Shown here: positions 1 to 9,274 of the stretch, piece by piece
Position numbering within the stretch: position 1 is the first letter of the stretch
Layout of the letters: the number at the start of each line of letters is the position of its first letter
Source of the DNA: Tetrahymena thermophila SB210
Lineage: Eukaryota; Ciliophora; Oligohymenophorea; Hymenostomatida; Tetrahymenidae
NCBI RefSeq assembly: GCF_000189635.1
Contig: NW_002476072.1
Location: 1-34,715, forward strand
Direction of reading: 5' to 3'
DNA length: 34,715 nt
Notes under the pieces: generated by a model
Told to the model about the DNA's origin: nothing
What the model saw: only the letters and a program-made list of their open reading frames with translations
The model's database searches: none
Translations under genes and position numbers: made by a program

Positions 1-47
1 TATTTTCTATTGATGATTGACTAATTTATTTATTTATTTGAAAATAG

Positions 48-970
48 TGAGTAAAATTTTAGATTGATTTTAAATAAGAAGAAAAAGAAATATTCTAAAT
101 AGGGCGTAAAGTTTCTATGTTAAATGGCACTCTAAAATAAATACTAAATTATTTTATTCGTATTATAGAGAGTATAATATTTGAATGAATGATATTTTAT
201 TAGAATATTTTAAAATATCTTCAACTTTAAAATAAGGGATTGGTAATTTTTAATTTAATTTAAGCATTTTAAAATATTAAAATAAAATTACTTAAATAGG
301 AAGAAGTAAATAAAGATCAATCTAGCTATCATCTTTTCTTAATATTATATCTGGTTTTATTAAAAATAAATAATAGACAGTAATTTTTAAATAAAATTTC
401 ATGATCTTAGCAAAATAAATGGATGAAATAATAAATTAAAATTAATAAAATAGAATGTAATAATTAGTTTTATTGAATTCTAATTCAAAAATACAAATTA
501 AAACTTAAAATAAATAGTGGGTAATCAATCTTTTTACTAAATAATATCAAATGATGTTTATTTTCGCTTTTTTTTTATAAAAGCAAGTAATAAACAAAAA
601 ATTATTTCTGGTTCTAACTTTGCAAACCACAATTTAAATTTTAAATTTAAACAGAGCGTAACTTTCATTATAAAATTTATTCTAAAAATCTCAATATTTT
701 TATTAACCAAAACAGCTAGTAAAATTCCTTGCTTTATTTAATTAGAATATCAAACATACAAACATATTTCATATTTTTAATAGCCTGTAAACATTCATAT
801 TTGTTTCTTAAAAGATTAAAAACATTTTAATTTATTATATCAATAAGCGGGTAATTTTATCATCTTATAGTAGACCTTCTTCGAATTTTTTACATCATTA
901 ATAGCAAGTTATTTTTCTAAAATTTTTATAATTATCAGATTTTTAATCAACTTTAAATTTAAAATAGACA
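48..970 (+). other. Microexons 1-15 (diverged introns)
   Basis: Exon start positions and sequences: 48 TGA; 103 GGC; 169 AGA; 237 GGATTG; 300 GAAGAA; 377 ACA; 454 AAT; 518 TGG; 584 CAA; 655 AGC; 716 CTA; 784 CCT; 848 CGG; 905 CAA; 968 ACA. The introns here share almost no internal sequence, yet each begins GTAA (GTTA at 908, GTAT at 172) and ends AG. That conservation limited to borders is what splicing would preserve and a decaying satellite would not. Exons 4 and 5 are 6 nt, still a multiple of three. The border of exon 4 (AAG before it) is the least certain. Confidence 0.7.
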
Positions 971-3398
971 GTAATTAATATTTTAGAATGATTTTGATGA
1001 GAAAATAAAAGCTGAATTAACTATCATATTCCAAATAGGATGTAATTTCTGATGTGAAAATAAATGCTGAATTAAATTTCATATTCAAATTAGCGAGTAA
1101 TTAATATTTTAGAATGATTTTTGATGAGAAATAAAATTATGAATTAACTTTCATATTCAAAATAGCATGTACTTAATATTTCAGAATGATTTTTAATGAA
1201 AAAATAAAAACTGAATTAACTTTCATATTCAAAATAGTCGGTAATTAATATTTAGAATGATTTTTAATGAGATAATAAATGCTGAATTAATTTACATATT
1301 TAAAATAGCAAGTAATTAATTAATATTTTAGAATGATCTTTGAAGTGAAAAATAAATGCTGAATTAACTTTTATATTCAAAATAGATAGTAATTAATATT
1401 TTTTGAATGATTTTTGATGAGAAAATAAATGCTGAATTAATTAACTTTCATATTCAAAATAGGACGTAACTTATATTTTAGAATGATTTTTGATGAGAAA
1501 ATAAATGTTGAATTAACTAACTTTCATATTAAATAGAACGTAATTAATATTTTTTGAATGATTTTTGATGAGAAAATAAATAATAAATTAACTAACTTTC
1601 ATATTCAAAAAAGGACGTAATTAATATTTTAGAATAATGTTTGATGGGAAAATAAATGCTGAATAACTTTCATATGAAAAAATAGGACGTAATTAATATC
1701 TTTTGAATGATTTTTGATGAGAAAATAAATGCTGAATTAATTAATTTTCATATTCAAAATAGGATGTAATTAATATTTTAGAATGAATGATTTTTTATGA
1801 GAAAATAAATGCTGAATTAACTTTTATTCTCAAAATAGCAAGTAATTAATATTTTAAAGTGATTTTTGATGAGAAAATAAATATACTGAATTAACATTTT
1901 TCATATTCAAAATAGCTAGTAATTATATTTTAGAATGATTTTTGATGAGAAAATAAATGCTGAATTAACTAACTTTCATGTTCAAAATAGATAGTAATTA
2001 ATATTTTATAATGCTTTTTGATGAGAAAATAAACGCTAAATTAATTTACTTTCATATTCAAAATAGTGGGTAATTAACATTTTTTGAATCATTTTTTATT
2101 AGAAAATAAATTCTGAATTAACTTTTATACTCAAAATAAATAGCAAGTAATTAATATTTTAGAGTGATTTTTGATGAGAAATAAATGCTGAATTAACATT
2201 CATATTCAAAATAGCAAGTAATTAATATTTTTTTAAAATGATTTTTGATGAAAAAATAAATGCTAAATTAACTCTCATATTCAAAATAGGATGTAATTAA
2301 TATTTTAGAATTATTTTTGAAGAGAAATTAAATAATGCTGAATTAACTAACTTTCTTTCTTTCACATACAAAATAGTCGGTAATTAATATTTTAGAATGA
2401 TCTTTAATGAGAAAATAAATACTGAATTTACTTTCATATTTAAAATAGCGAGTAATTAATATTTTAGAAAGATTTTGGAAAGAAAATAAATACTGAATTA
2501 TCTTTCATATTCAAAATAGATAGTAATTAATATTTTAGAATGATTTTTGATGAGAAAATAAATTATAACATTCATATTCGAAATAGCACGTAATTAATAT
2601 TTCAGAACGATTTTTGAATAAATGCTGAATTAACTTTCAATTTCGAAATAGCACGTAATTTATATTTTAGAATGATTTTTCTTAGAAAATATATGCTGAA
2701 TTAACTAACTAACTTTCATATTCAAAATAGTCGGTAATTAATATTTTAGAATGATTTTTGATAAGAAAATAAATTCTGAATTAACTTTCTTATTCAAAAT
2801 AGGGCGTAATTAATATTTTAGAATTATTTTTGATGAGAAAATAAATGCTGAATTAACTTTCATGTTAAAATTAGATAGTAATTAAATTTTTCTATTGTTT
2901 TTTGATATGAAAAAAAAATCTAAATATAAAATAGTGAGTAAAATTTAATCAGATTTGATTCCAAGAAATTAGAGAATAAAATAAACTTTTGAAAAACAGA
3001 TGGTAATTATTTGTAGAAAACAAATAAAACAGATTGAAAATAAGTTTAATTTTGAATATACAGCGAGTAATATTTAGAACAATAATTTTGATAGAGAATC
3101 TTATTAAAATGTATGTATGAAATAGATAGTAATATTTTTGAAAGATACTAATGTAGAAGTAAGAGTTAATTATTATATGAAAAAAGTGAGTAAGAATTAT
3201 CAAAATAAATTGAAAAATGTAACTAACTAATTAAAAAACTATGTTAATCCTAAACTAGATTGTAAAATATTTGAGTTATTTAAAAAGAATATTAAAAAAA
3301 TTAAAAATAATAAATAATAGATTGTAATATTTTAAATAATTAACTTTGGATGAAATACAATTCAAGAAATGAAAATATAAATTTAATTAAAATAGCTG
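48..3398 (+). CDS. Microexon-array gene (49 exons of 3 or 6 nt), 5'-truncated by window edge
   Basis: I do not recognise the product. The + strand shows 49 repeats of a 3' splice site (TAG, sometimes CAG or AAG), then 3 nt (6 nt twice), then a 5' splice site (GTAA, rarely GTTA, GTAC or GTAT). Introns between them run about 52-84 nt. Many have a branch-point-like TTAAC about 20 nt before the 3' site. All exon lengths are multiples of three. Spliced exons total 153 nt at about 43% GC, against very AT-rich introns. Codon phase is not settled. Reading the triplets themselves (phase 0) is closed by TGA in exons 1, 42 and 46. With introns after codon base 2 the product starts EAEDWKKQIGKAYL and ends NKIREYTTRAYECEYELF, then TGA if the next exon begins with A. 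With introns after base 1 it contains RRRSTNMATRFANTPLGH and stays open past exon 49. The 5' end lies outside the window. A satellite repeat is the main alternative. Confidence 0.72.
1039..2877 (+). other. Microexons 16-41 (homogeneous introns)
   Basis: Exon starts: 1039 GAT; 1094 CGA; 1166 CAT; 1238 TCG; 1309 CAA; 1386 ATA; 1463 GAC; 1537 AAC; 1614 GAC; 1686 GAC; 1763 GAT; 1839 CAA; 1916 CTA; 1991 ATA; 2067 TGG; 2144 CAA; 2215 CAA; 2290 GAT; 2377 TCG; 2449 CGA; 2520 ATA; 2587 CAC; 2652 CAC; 2731 TCG; 2803 GGC; 2875 ATA. The introns are near-copies of one unit: GTAATTAATATTTTAGAATG at the 5' end, then GATGAGAAAATAAATGCTG, then TTAACTTTCATATTCAAAATAG-like ends (given in parts). The 3-nt exons vary although the flanking introns are alike. 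Runs such as GAC, AAC, GAC, GAC, GAT and CAC, CAC fit local tandem duplication of an exon-intron unit. Confidence 0.75.
2935..3398 (+). other. Microexons 42-49 (3' end of array)
   Basis: Exon starts: 2935 TGA; 3000 ATG; 3064 CGA; 3126 ATA; 3187 TGA; 3259 ATT; 3321 ATT; 3396 CTG. Intron sequences diverge again but keep GTAA and AG borders. Downstream, a possible 36-nt exon sits at 3560-3595 (after AAAAAAG, before GTAATT), and a possible terminal exon near 3672-3780 reads SDEPHTQYLLDSGNTTQF in one frame. How the array joins these is not resolved: in the base-2 phase a next exon starting with A completes TGA after exon 49, and in the base-1 phase the 3560 exon gives TGA after a few codons. Confidence 0.6.
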
Positions 3399-4740
3399 GT
3401 AATAATTAATCCTATTCAGAAAGCAACATATTTTAAAATCTACTACTTACTTATTTATAAAGAAAGTAAAATTATTTATAAAAAAGTAAATTTTCTTACT
3501 AAACCTTTGAATAAAATAAAAAGGGTAAAAATAACACATTAAAAGATTTATCAAAAAAGAGCAAGATTAATGAATATTTATAAAAATATTACAAGGTAAT
3601 TTATTTTTACAATTTTCATTTAATTGAAAAAATTAATTTCATTAATATAAATCATTTTTTGCTATTAAAAAGTGATGAACCACATACATAATATTTACTA
3701 GATTCAGGCAACACAACACAGTTTACGAAATCAGAAATGCACTTTTTTGTTTACTTGTTGATTATAAATAAAATAATCGATTGAATTACTATTAATAAAT
3801 ATTAAAAATAATATGAATTTGTGAAATATATTTTTTTTTTCTATATTGATTGTGGCTTAAACTTTTAATTTAATTTTTTTTTTTTAACATGAAAAAAAAA
3901 CAATCAATTATTAAGATTTTATTTAATAATATTTTTTATTAAATAGATAGATAACATAACTTAGTAAACAATTATATTTAGCAATTTTTTTAAAGTGTTG
4001 ATTTATTTATATATTTTCCTTTTTTTATGGTTTAAAAAATCCAGATACTCCTAATTTTGCAAATTAAAAATTTCCATTCAAAGTATATTTGGGGTCCAAT
4101 TTCAATTTATAAGCTAAATATAGCTGCTCCTAGTTTTAAAATTCCGCTGATAGGATATATATATGTATGTATGTAATCAGCGGAATTTATAAAAAATATA
4201 TATATAAATCACTAAATAGAAATATACATATTTTTTCTTTTAATTTTTAAACCAAAATTTATCTAGCAGATAGAGATACCTTTGCTTTAAAACCAAAATT
4301 AAGAAATAAATTAATTTTTTCTAAACATTTTAAATATTTTATAAAGTAACATTTTTATTTAATCTTTACTTATGTTTTAAATAATATTAATTTCCATTAT
4401 TAATTCATCTGATTTATATCTATGAGATAGAAGCTTCACATTTTTATAATTTAATAAAACATAGTATGGCACTAGCAATTAATAAAAGCTTTGGTCGTAT
4501 TTGGTTTAGAGGAATTACTTTATTTAAGTAAATTTTTTTCTTAAATTTTGTTTTGTTTTATAAACTATTTATTTACTTACCAAATTATTATACATATAAA
4601 TATAAAAATAATAATAAATCATCTATCTATCTATATTTTAGGTTAAATTATTTGATAACAAAATATTAAAATATAAAGCATTTTATATTAAAGTATTCAA
4701 TTATATTTATATTTATTCGTCTTATTTCACTATTATTTTA
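3399..4740. other. AT-rich intergenic stretch between convergent genes
   Basis: This stretch lies between the end of the + strand microexon array and the 3' end of the - strand LRR gene. It holds the possible 3' exons of the array (3560-3595 and about 3672-3780), a 12-bp perfect inverted repeat (4139-4188) and an ATCT-type simple repeat near 4620. A short candidate first exon on the + strand at 4466-4527 reads MALAINKSFGRIWFRGITLF and ends before GTAAAT. Its continuation would overlap the LRR gene's last exon on the other strand, so I leave it as a weak candidate. Confidence 0.4.
4139..4188. repeat. 12-bp perfect inverted repeat (hairpin)
   Basis: Left arm AAATTCCGCTGA (4139-4150) and right arm TCAGCGGAATTT (4177-4188) are perfect reverse complements around a 26-nt AT-rich spacer. 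The arms are much richer in GC than the surroundings. It lies between two convergent genes. It could be a 3'-end or terminator-like hairpin, or the remains of a small inverted-repeat element. Confidence 0.6.
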
Positions 4741-7130
4741 TCACCAATATTGTATTTCTAAGGCAACTAATCTTTTTGATTTAAGGCATTTTAATTTCAA
4801 TTATTAATATCTTTTGTTTTAGTTGTTACTTTTAATATAAATTATTGTAAATTAAAAAAAATAAATACAATAAAATTTTTAAGTAAAATATTATATGTTA
4901 ACTCAATAAGTAATAAAAATTTTAGTAAAATAAGAAACAAAAGAAAAATTAATCAAATAAAAAGCTTTTAATTAAAAGAGTTAGTTATATTGTTTTTAAT
5001 TAATTTTTATATTTAAAAATACCACAATCCAAAACAAATAAACTGTATTTACTCTAGATTAAGTTTCAAATTATAGAGATTAGTGCACTTTCCTAAACCA
5101 GAACCTAAGCCTGATGCACCAATTGCGCCAATTTAATTCCACCTTTTGAAATATTGAAGAAAATAAATATAGTTCATTTGTTTTTTAGAAGGAAAAAATG
5201 ATGAAAAAATATGAAATAATAAGAAATAAATTAATTAATTTATAATAAAAACAAAAGTTGAAAATGAATAAATGAGTTAAATTAGTAATCAAACAAACAA
5301 TGAAATAAATTTAAAAAATACAACCAGAAAATAAAAAAGAAAAATAAATCAAATGAAAAGCTCATATATAAATAAATTAAAAGAGTTAGTTATATTGTTA
5401 TAATTCATGTTTATATTTAAAAATATCACAATCCAAAACAAATAAACTGATTTTACTTAAGATAAAGTGTCAAATTTGAGAGATTAGTGCTCTTTCCTAA
5501 AAAAGAGTCTAAGCTTGATGCACCTTCATCGCCAATTTAATTTTTCCTTTTTTAAATATTGAAGAAAAAATATATGTTAATTTGTAAGAAAAAATGAAGA
5601 AAAAATATGAAATAATAAGAAATGAATTAATAACAAAAGCAAAAATTGAAAATGAAAAAACAAGTTAAAATAACAATTGAACAAAGAAATAAATAAATGA
5701 AAAAACACAACTGAATAGAAAAATAATTCAAATGAAAACCTCATAATAAATAAATTTTAGTTAGCTAAATTGTTTTAAATTCATTTTTATATTCAAAAAA
5801 TATCATAATCAAAAACAAATAAACTGATTTTACGATAGATTTAGAGTCAAATTTGAGAGATTAGTGCAATTTCCTAAACCAGAACTTAAGCTCGATGCAC
5901 CTTCATCATTAATTTAATTCCAACTTTTTAAATATTATAGAAAAAATATATAGTTAGTTAGGAGGAAAAAATGAAGAAAAAATACGAAATAATAAGAAAT
6001 TAAAAAATATAAGCATAAAAAAAAGTAAAGAAAAAGAAATCAAATGAAAAGCTAATAAATAAATAAAAAGAGTTAGTTAAAACAAATAAACTATTATACT
6101 TTTTTTAATCATGGAGACAAGGAGAGTTGTAAAATTTTTTTCATATTTTTCTTCATTTACAGGGTCGATATGCTAATTATGAAAAACAAAAAATAAATTG
6201 GATAACTCTCCTCGTTTCAAACATAAAAAAAAGTCCTATATTTTTACCCTAGATCGAGTGTCAAATTTGAGAGATTAGTGCATTTTCCTAAACCAAAACC
6301 TAAGCCTAATGCACCAATTGCACCAATTTCATTTAGCCTTTTAAATATTGAAAAAAAATAAAGAGTTAATTTGTTAGTTAGAAGGAAAAAATAAAGAAAA
6401 AATATGCAATATTAAGAAGTTAATTAATAATGAAAGCAAAAGTTGAAAATGAAAAAATGAATTAAATTAAAAATCAAAAATAATTAAATGAAAAAACACA
6501 AGCAGAATAAAAAAAGAAAAAGAAATCAAATGAAAAGCAAATAAATAAATTAAAAGAGTTAGTTAGTTATATTGTTTTAAATTCATTTTTATATTCAAAA
6601 ATATCATAATCCAAAACAAATAAACTATTTTTACCCTAGATTGAGTGTCAAATTTGAGAGATTAGTGAACTTTCCTAAACCAAAACCTAAGCTTAATGTA
6701 CCTTTATCACCAATTTAATTCCCCCTTTTTAAATATTGAACAAAAAATATAAAGCTAATTTGTTAGTTAGAATGAAAAAATGAAGAAAAAATATGAAGTA
6801 ATAAGAAATGAATTAATTAATAATAAAAGTAAAAGTTGAAAATGAAGAAACAAGTTAAATTAACAATCAAACAAAGAAATAAATAAATGAAAAAAAACAA
6901 GTAGAATAAAAAAAAAGAAAAATAAATCAAATGAAATAAAAACCTAATAAATAAATTAAAAGAGTTAGCTAGTTATATTGTTTTAAATTCATTTTTATAT
7001 TCAAAAATATCACAACCTAAAACAAATAAACTTATTTTACTCAAGATAAAGTATCAAATTTGAGAGATTAGAGCACTTTCCTAAACCAGAACCTAAACTT
7101 GATGCACCTTCATCACCAATTAACTATCTC
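4741..7130 (-). CDS. Leucine-rich-repeat protein, one repeat per exon, 5' end not found
   Basis: Exons in transcript order: 7041-7130, 6635-6724, 6248-6337, 5834-5923, 5457-5546, 5053-5142 (each exactly 90 nt), then 4741-4810 ending in TGA. Each 90-nt exon has 1 nt + 29 codons + 2 nt, so all introns are phase 2 and exons are interchangeable in frame. Each encodes one 30-residue LRR of the form N-x-IGDEGASSLGSGLGKCTN, then LSNLTLDL. The terminal exon reads KCLKSKRLVALEIQYW. Five introns between the repeat exons are 287-324 nt and alike, so the unit that multiplied was exon plus intron, with a period of about 377-414 bp. The last intron is 242 nt. LRR proteins usually bind other proteins. The most upstream exon (7130) follows an intron, but I could not find a start exon before gene A, so this may be a partial gene or pseudogene. 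Confidence 0.72.
6094..6240. mobile_element. Small inverted-repeat insertion in an LRR intron (MITE-like)
   Basis: Compared with the equivalent intron before the 6635 exon, this intron is interrupted between AAACAAATAAACTAT and TTTTTACCCTAGAT-like sequence by about 147 bp. The ends are imperfect inverted repeats of about 35 bp: ACAAGGAGAGTT inside the left arm pairs with AACTCTCCTCGT in the right. Runs of T (left) and A (right) lie outside this core. No coding capacity is visible. A short CTAT/CTATA at both edges may be a target duplication. This fits a non-autonomous foldback or MITE element. The same intron also lacks about 50 bp present in its paralogues. Confidence 0.55.
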
Positions 7131-8414
7131 CTTTTTAAATATTCAAGAAAAAATATATTGTTAATTTGTTACTAAGAAGGAGAAAATGAAGATTAAAAAT
7201 AAAATAAAAAAATTAAATTAAATTAAATTAAAATAATTAAAATAAATTGTATAAATAAAATTGAATGAATTTAGTTGATAATTTAAATTTGAAAAATAAT
7301 ACAATCAATATATTAAAATTAGTAAATAAAGCGTTAATAATAATAATATTAATAAACCAGACATACTAATTATTTAGATCTATATAGAGAACCTAAAACG
7401 ATTAAAGTGAAGTGTCTAAAAACTTTTGTTATTAATAGAAATAAATTGCATTAACATTAATAAAAAGTAAATATTTACTTCTTCTAAATTGTTAAAATAT
7501 TTTTTCTATCCTATCATTTATTTTTTTTTCTTATCAAAAATATTTAATTACAATTTATAGAAATTAATTAACTTTATATCAAATTAATTTGGACAAAAAA
7601 CAAATAAATATTTATAAATTTTCTTTTAGATGTAGAAATCCCAAAAAATTTAAATTTAATGTAACATTAACTATTTAATCTTAATATTTCTATAAAAAAT
7701 TGTACTTATAAAGATAGCAATAATCAAAGATTTCCATTTCATATGTTGATAAAATTCTATTAATTAATTTCATTTAATTTTGATAAAATAATTTTAATCT
7801 TTATATTTTTATGTTTGTTTTAGTTGAGGTAAATTTTAATATATAATAAAATAGATTTTTAAAATTATAATATTTATAATATGCCTAATTATTCTTAAAT
7901 CCTATTAGTTATTTTTAAAAAACATGTTATTTAGGTATATATCATAAATACTCTTATTAAAGCTGACCAAAAATTCTATTATCAATAAATTTAGTCTGCT
8001 TATTTTTATATAGTATATTAATTTTATTTTTTTGCTTATCGATGAATTAAATTCTAGCATCACAGTGTCTGAAAGAAATTAATTCTTGGAAATGCTATAT
8101 ATATATAAATATATATTTGGATATTCATACCTTAAAAATTCCTTAGTATTATATTTATAATGTATTATTTTATTCTGTAAAATAGACAATCTATAAATTC
8201 GTATTTCAAAATTTTATTTCCTTTAAGAAAAAGGATTTAATTTGCTTATTTAAAATATTTTTATTTATGAGAACAATGAGTAAGTAGATTACTTTTATGT
8301 TGAAGGAGTAATAAATTAGTAATTATAAAATTTAATCTCTATCTTTGATCGTTTCAAAGCTTAAAAAGCTTCTTAAAGTTTAATTATCCTTTAAAGATAA
8401 ATCATTATTTGTTG
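7131..8414. other. AT-rich stretch, expected 5' side of the LRR gene
   Basis: The first LRR exon found needs at least one upstream exon here or further right, but I see no LRR-like reading frame or clear start. The stretch is mostly A/T runs. A frame near 7330-7430 on the + strand is open to TGA but short and unconvincing. Confidence 0.3.
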
Positions 8415-8981
8415 ATGAATGTAAGTTTTACTTAACTCTATGAGTGAAAATAAATTAATAAATAAGCATATATAACTTGTGCCTAAAAGGGTTAGGTTCA
8501 GAAGACTGTTTGGCTGGCTGGTTATTTAGTACTGTGTGGTTAAAAACAAATCCTGAATAAATTCAAATTAATCGATAGTTTAATTCAATATGACACTATT
8601 GAAAGCTCTTTCAATAGCGATGTTTAAATAGCAGTAGAAAATACTAGTTAACTTATTATCTAAAATGGAATTGTTTTGCTAGCTTCTTCCTTGGTTTCAC
8701 TTAATAGAATAGAAAAAAATAAAGATATATAAGCAAAGTAATAATTGGCTAAGTTATTGATGTACTTAACTATTTATCAAAATTAGATTTATTTTAAGTT
8801 TAAAAGAGTTAAATTGAATAATCAAGCTAAATAATAGAATATGAATAATTAAAATTTAAACATTTTAAATATTTAGAAATTCAATCAAATAACCAATTTA
8901 ACATTGTTAAAAATTAATAATTTTAATTTTCTAAACTCTAAAAAATCCAAATTGAAAATCAATTTGTAAAAACAACAATGA
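8415..8981 (+). CDS. Candidate gene, unresolved (GC-elevated segment 8480-8720)
   Basis: I do not recognise this. GC rises to roughly one third between 8480 and 8720, against well under 20% around it. The + strand frame is open under the ciliate code from 8448 to TGA at 8979-8981. A possible start ATG-AAT at 8415 is followed directly by GTAAGT and a 69-nt intron ending in AAAAG at 8489, which joins in phase 0. Part of the product would read GYLVLCGQKQILNKFKLIDS and, later, IVLLASSLVSLNRIEKNKD. The last third is low-complexity (Asn/Gln/Leu) and may not be coding. The - strand also has a short open frame here, so the strand is uncertain. Confidence 0.3.
8596..8617. repeat. Short perfect inverted repeat
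   Basis: CTATTGAAAG and CTTTCAATAG are exact reverse complements separated by 2 nt. They lie inside the GC-elevated candidate coding segment. They could be a binding site or a chance palindrome. Confidence 0.4.
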
Positions 8982-9274
8982 TTATCTATAATATTCTAGA
9001 ATTAATTTTTTTAGACTCTGAAAAATAAAATTTGACATATTATAACGTGGATTTTTTTTTAAATTCACTCTTATGCGCCTAATTAATTAATTTCCTTGAT
9101 AGCGAATATTATTTTTAATAAATTAAAATTTTACTTTATTTTATAAAAAAAATATATTTATACTATTATCAAATAAATCTTTTGCCATTATTTTTTGAAT
9201 ATAAATAGACAAGATATTATTTATTATAAATAGGAATTTAGAATAGAAAATATATACATTACTATAAATTATAA

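Noticed and set aside
2949..3203. 84-codon ORF on the - strand
   Set aside because: It runs antisense through the microexon array and is low-complexity Ile/Phe/Tyr; a shadow.
1..3400. CRISPR-like array
   Set aside because: The repeats are long and degenerate and the 'spacers' are 3 nt; the genome is eukaryotic, and borders match splice sites.
1..3400. Plain centromeric or subtelomeric satellite
   Set aside because: Interiors diverge at both ends while the TAG-3nt-GTAA borders and the multiple-of-three spacing stay fixed, which a satellite does not explain. It remains the main alternative until cDNA is seen.
8480..8720. Start exon of the LRR gene on the - strand
   Set aside because: The - strand frame is short, has no LRR pattern and no clear splice link to the exon at 7130; the + strand frame is longer.
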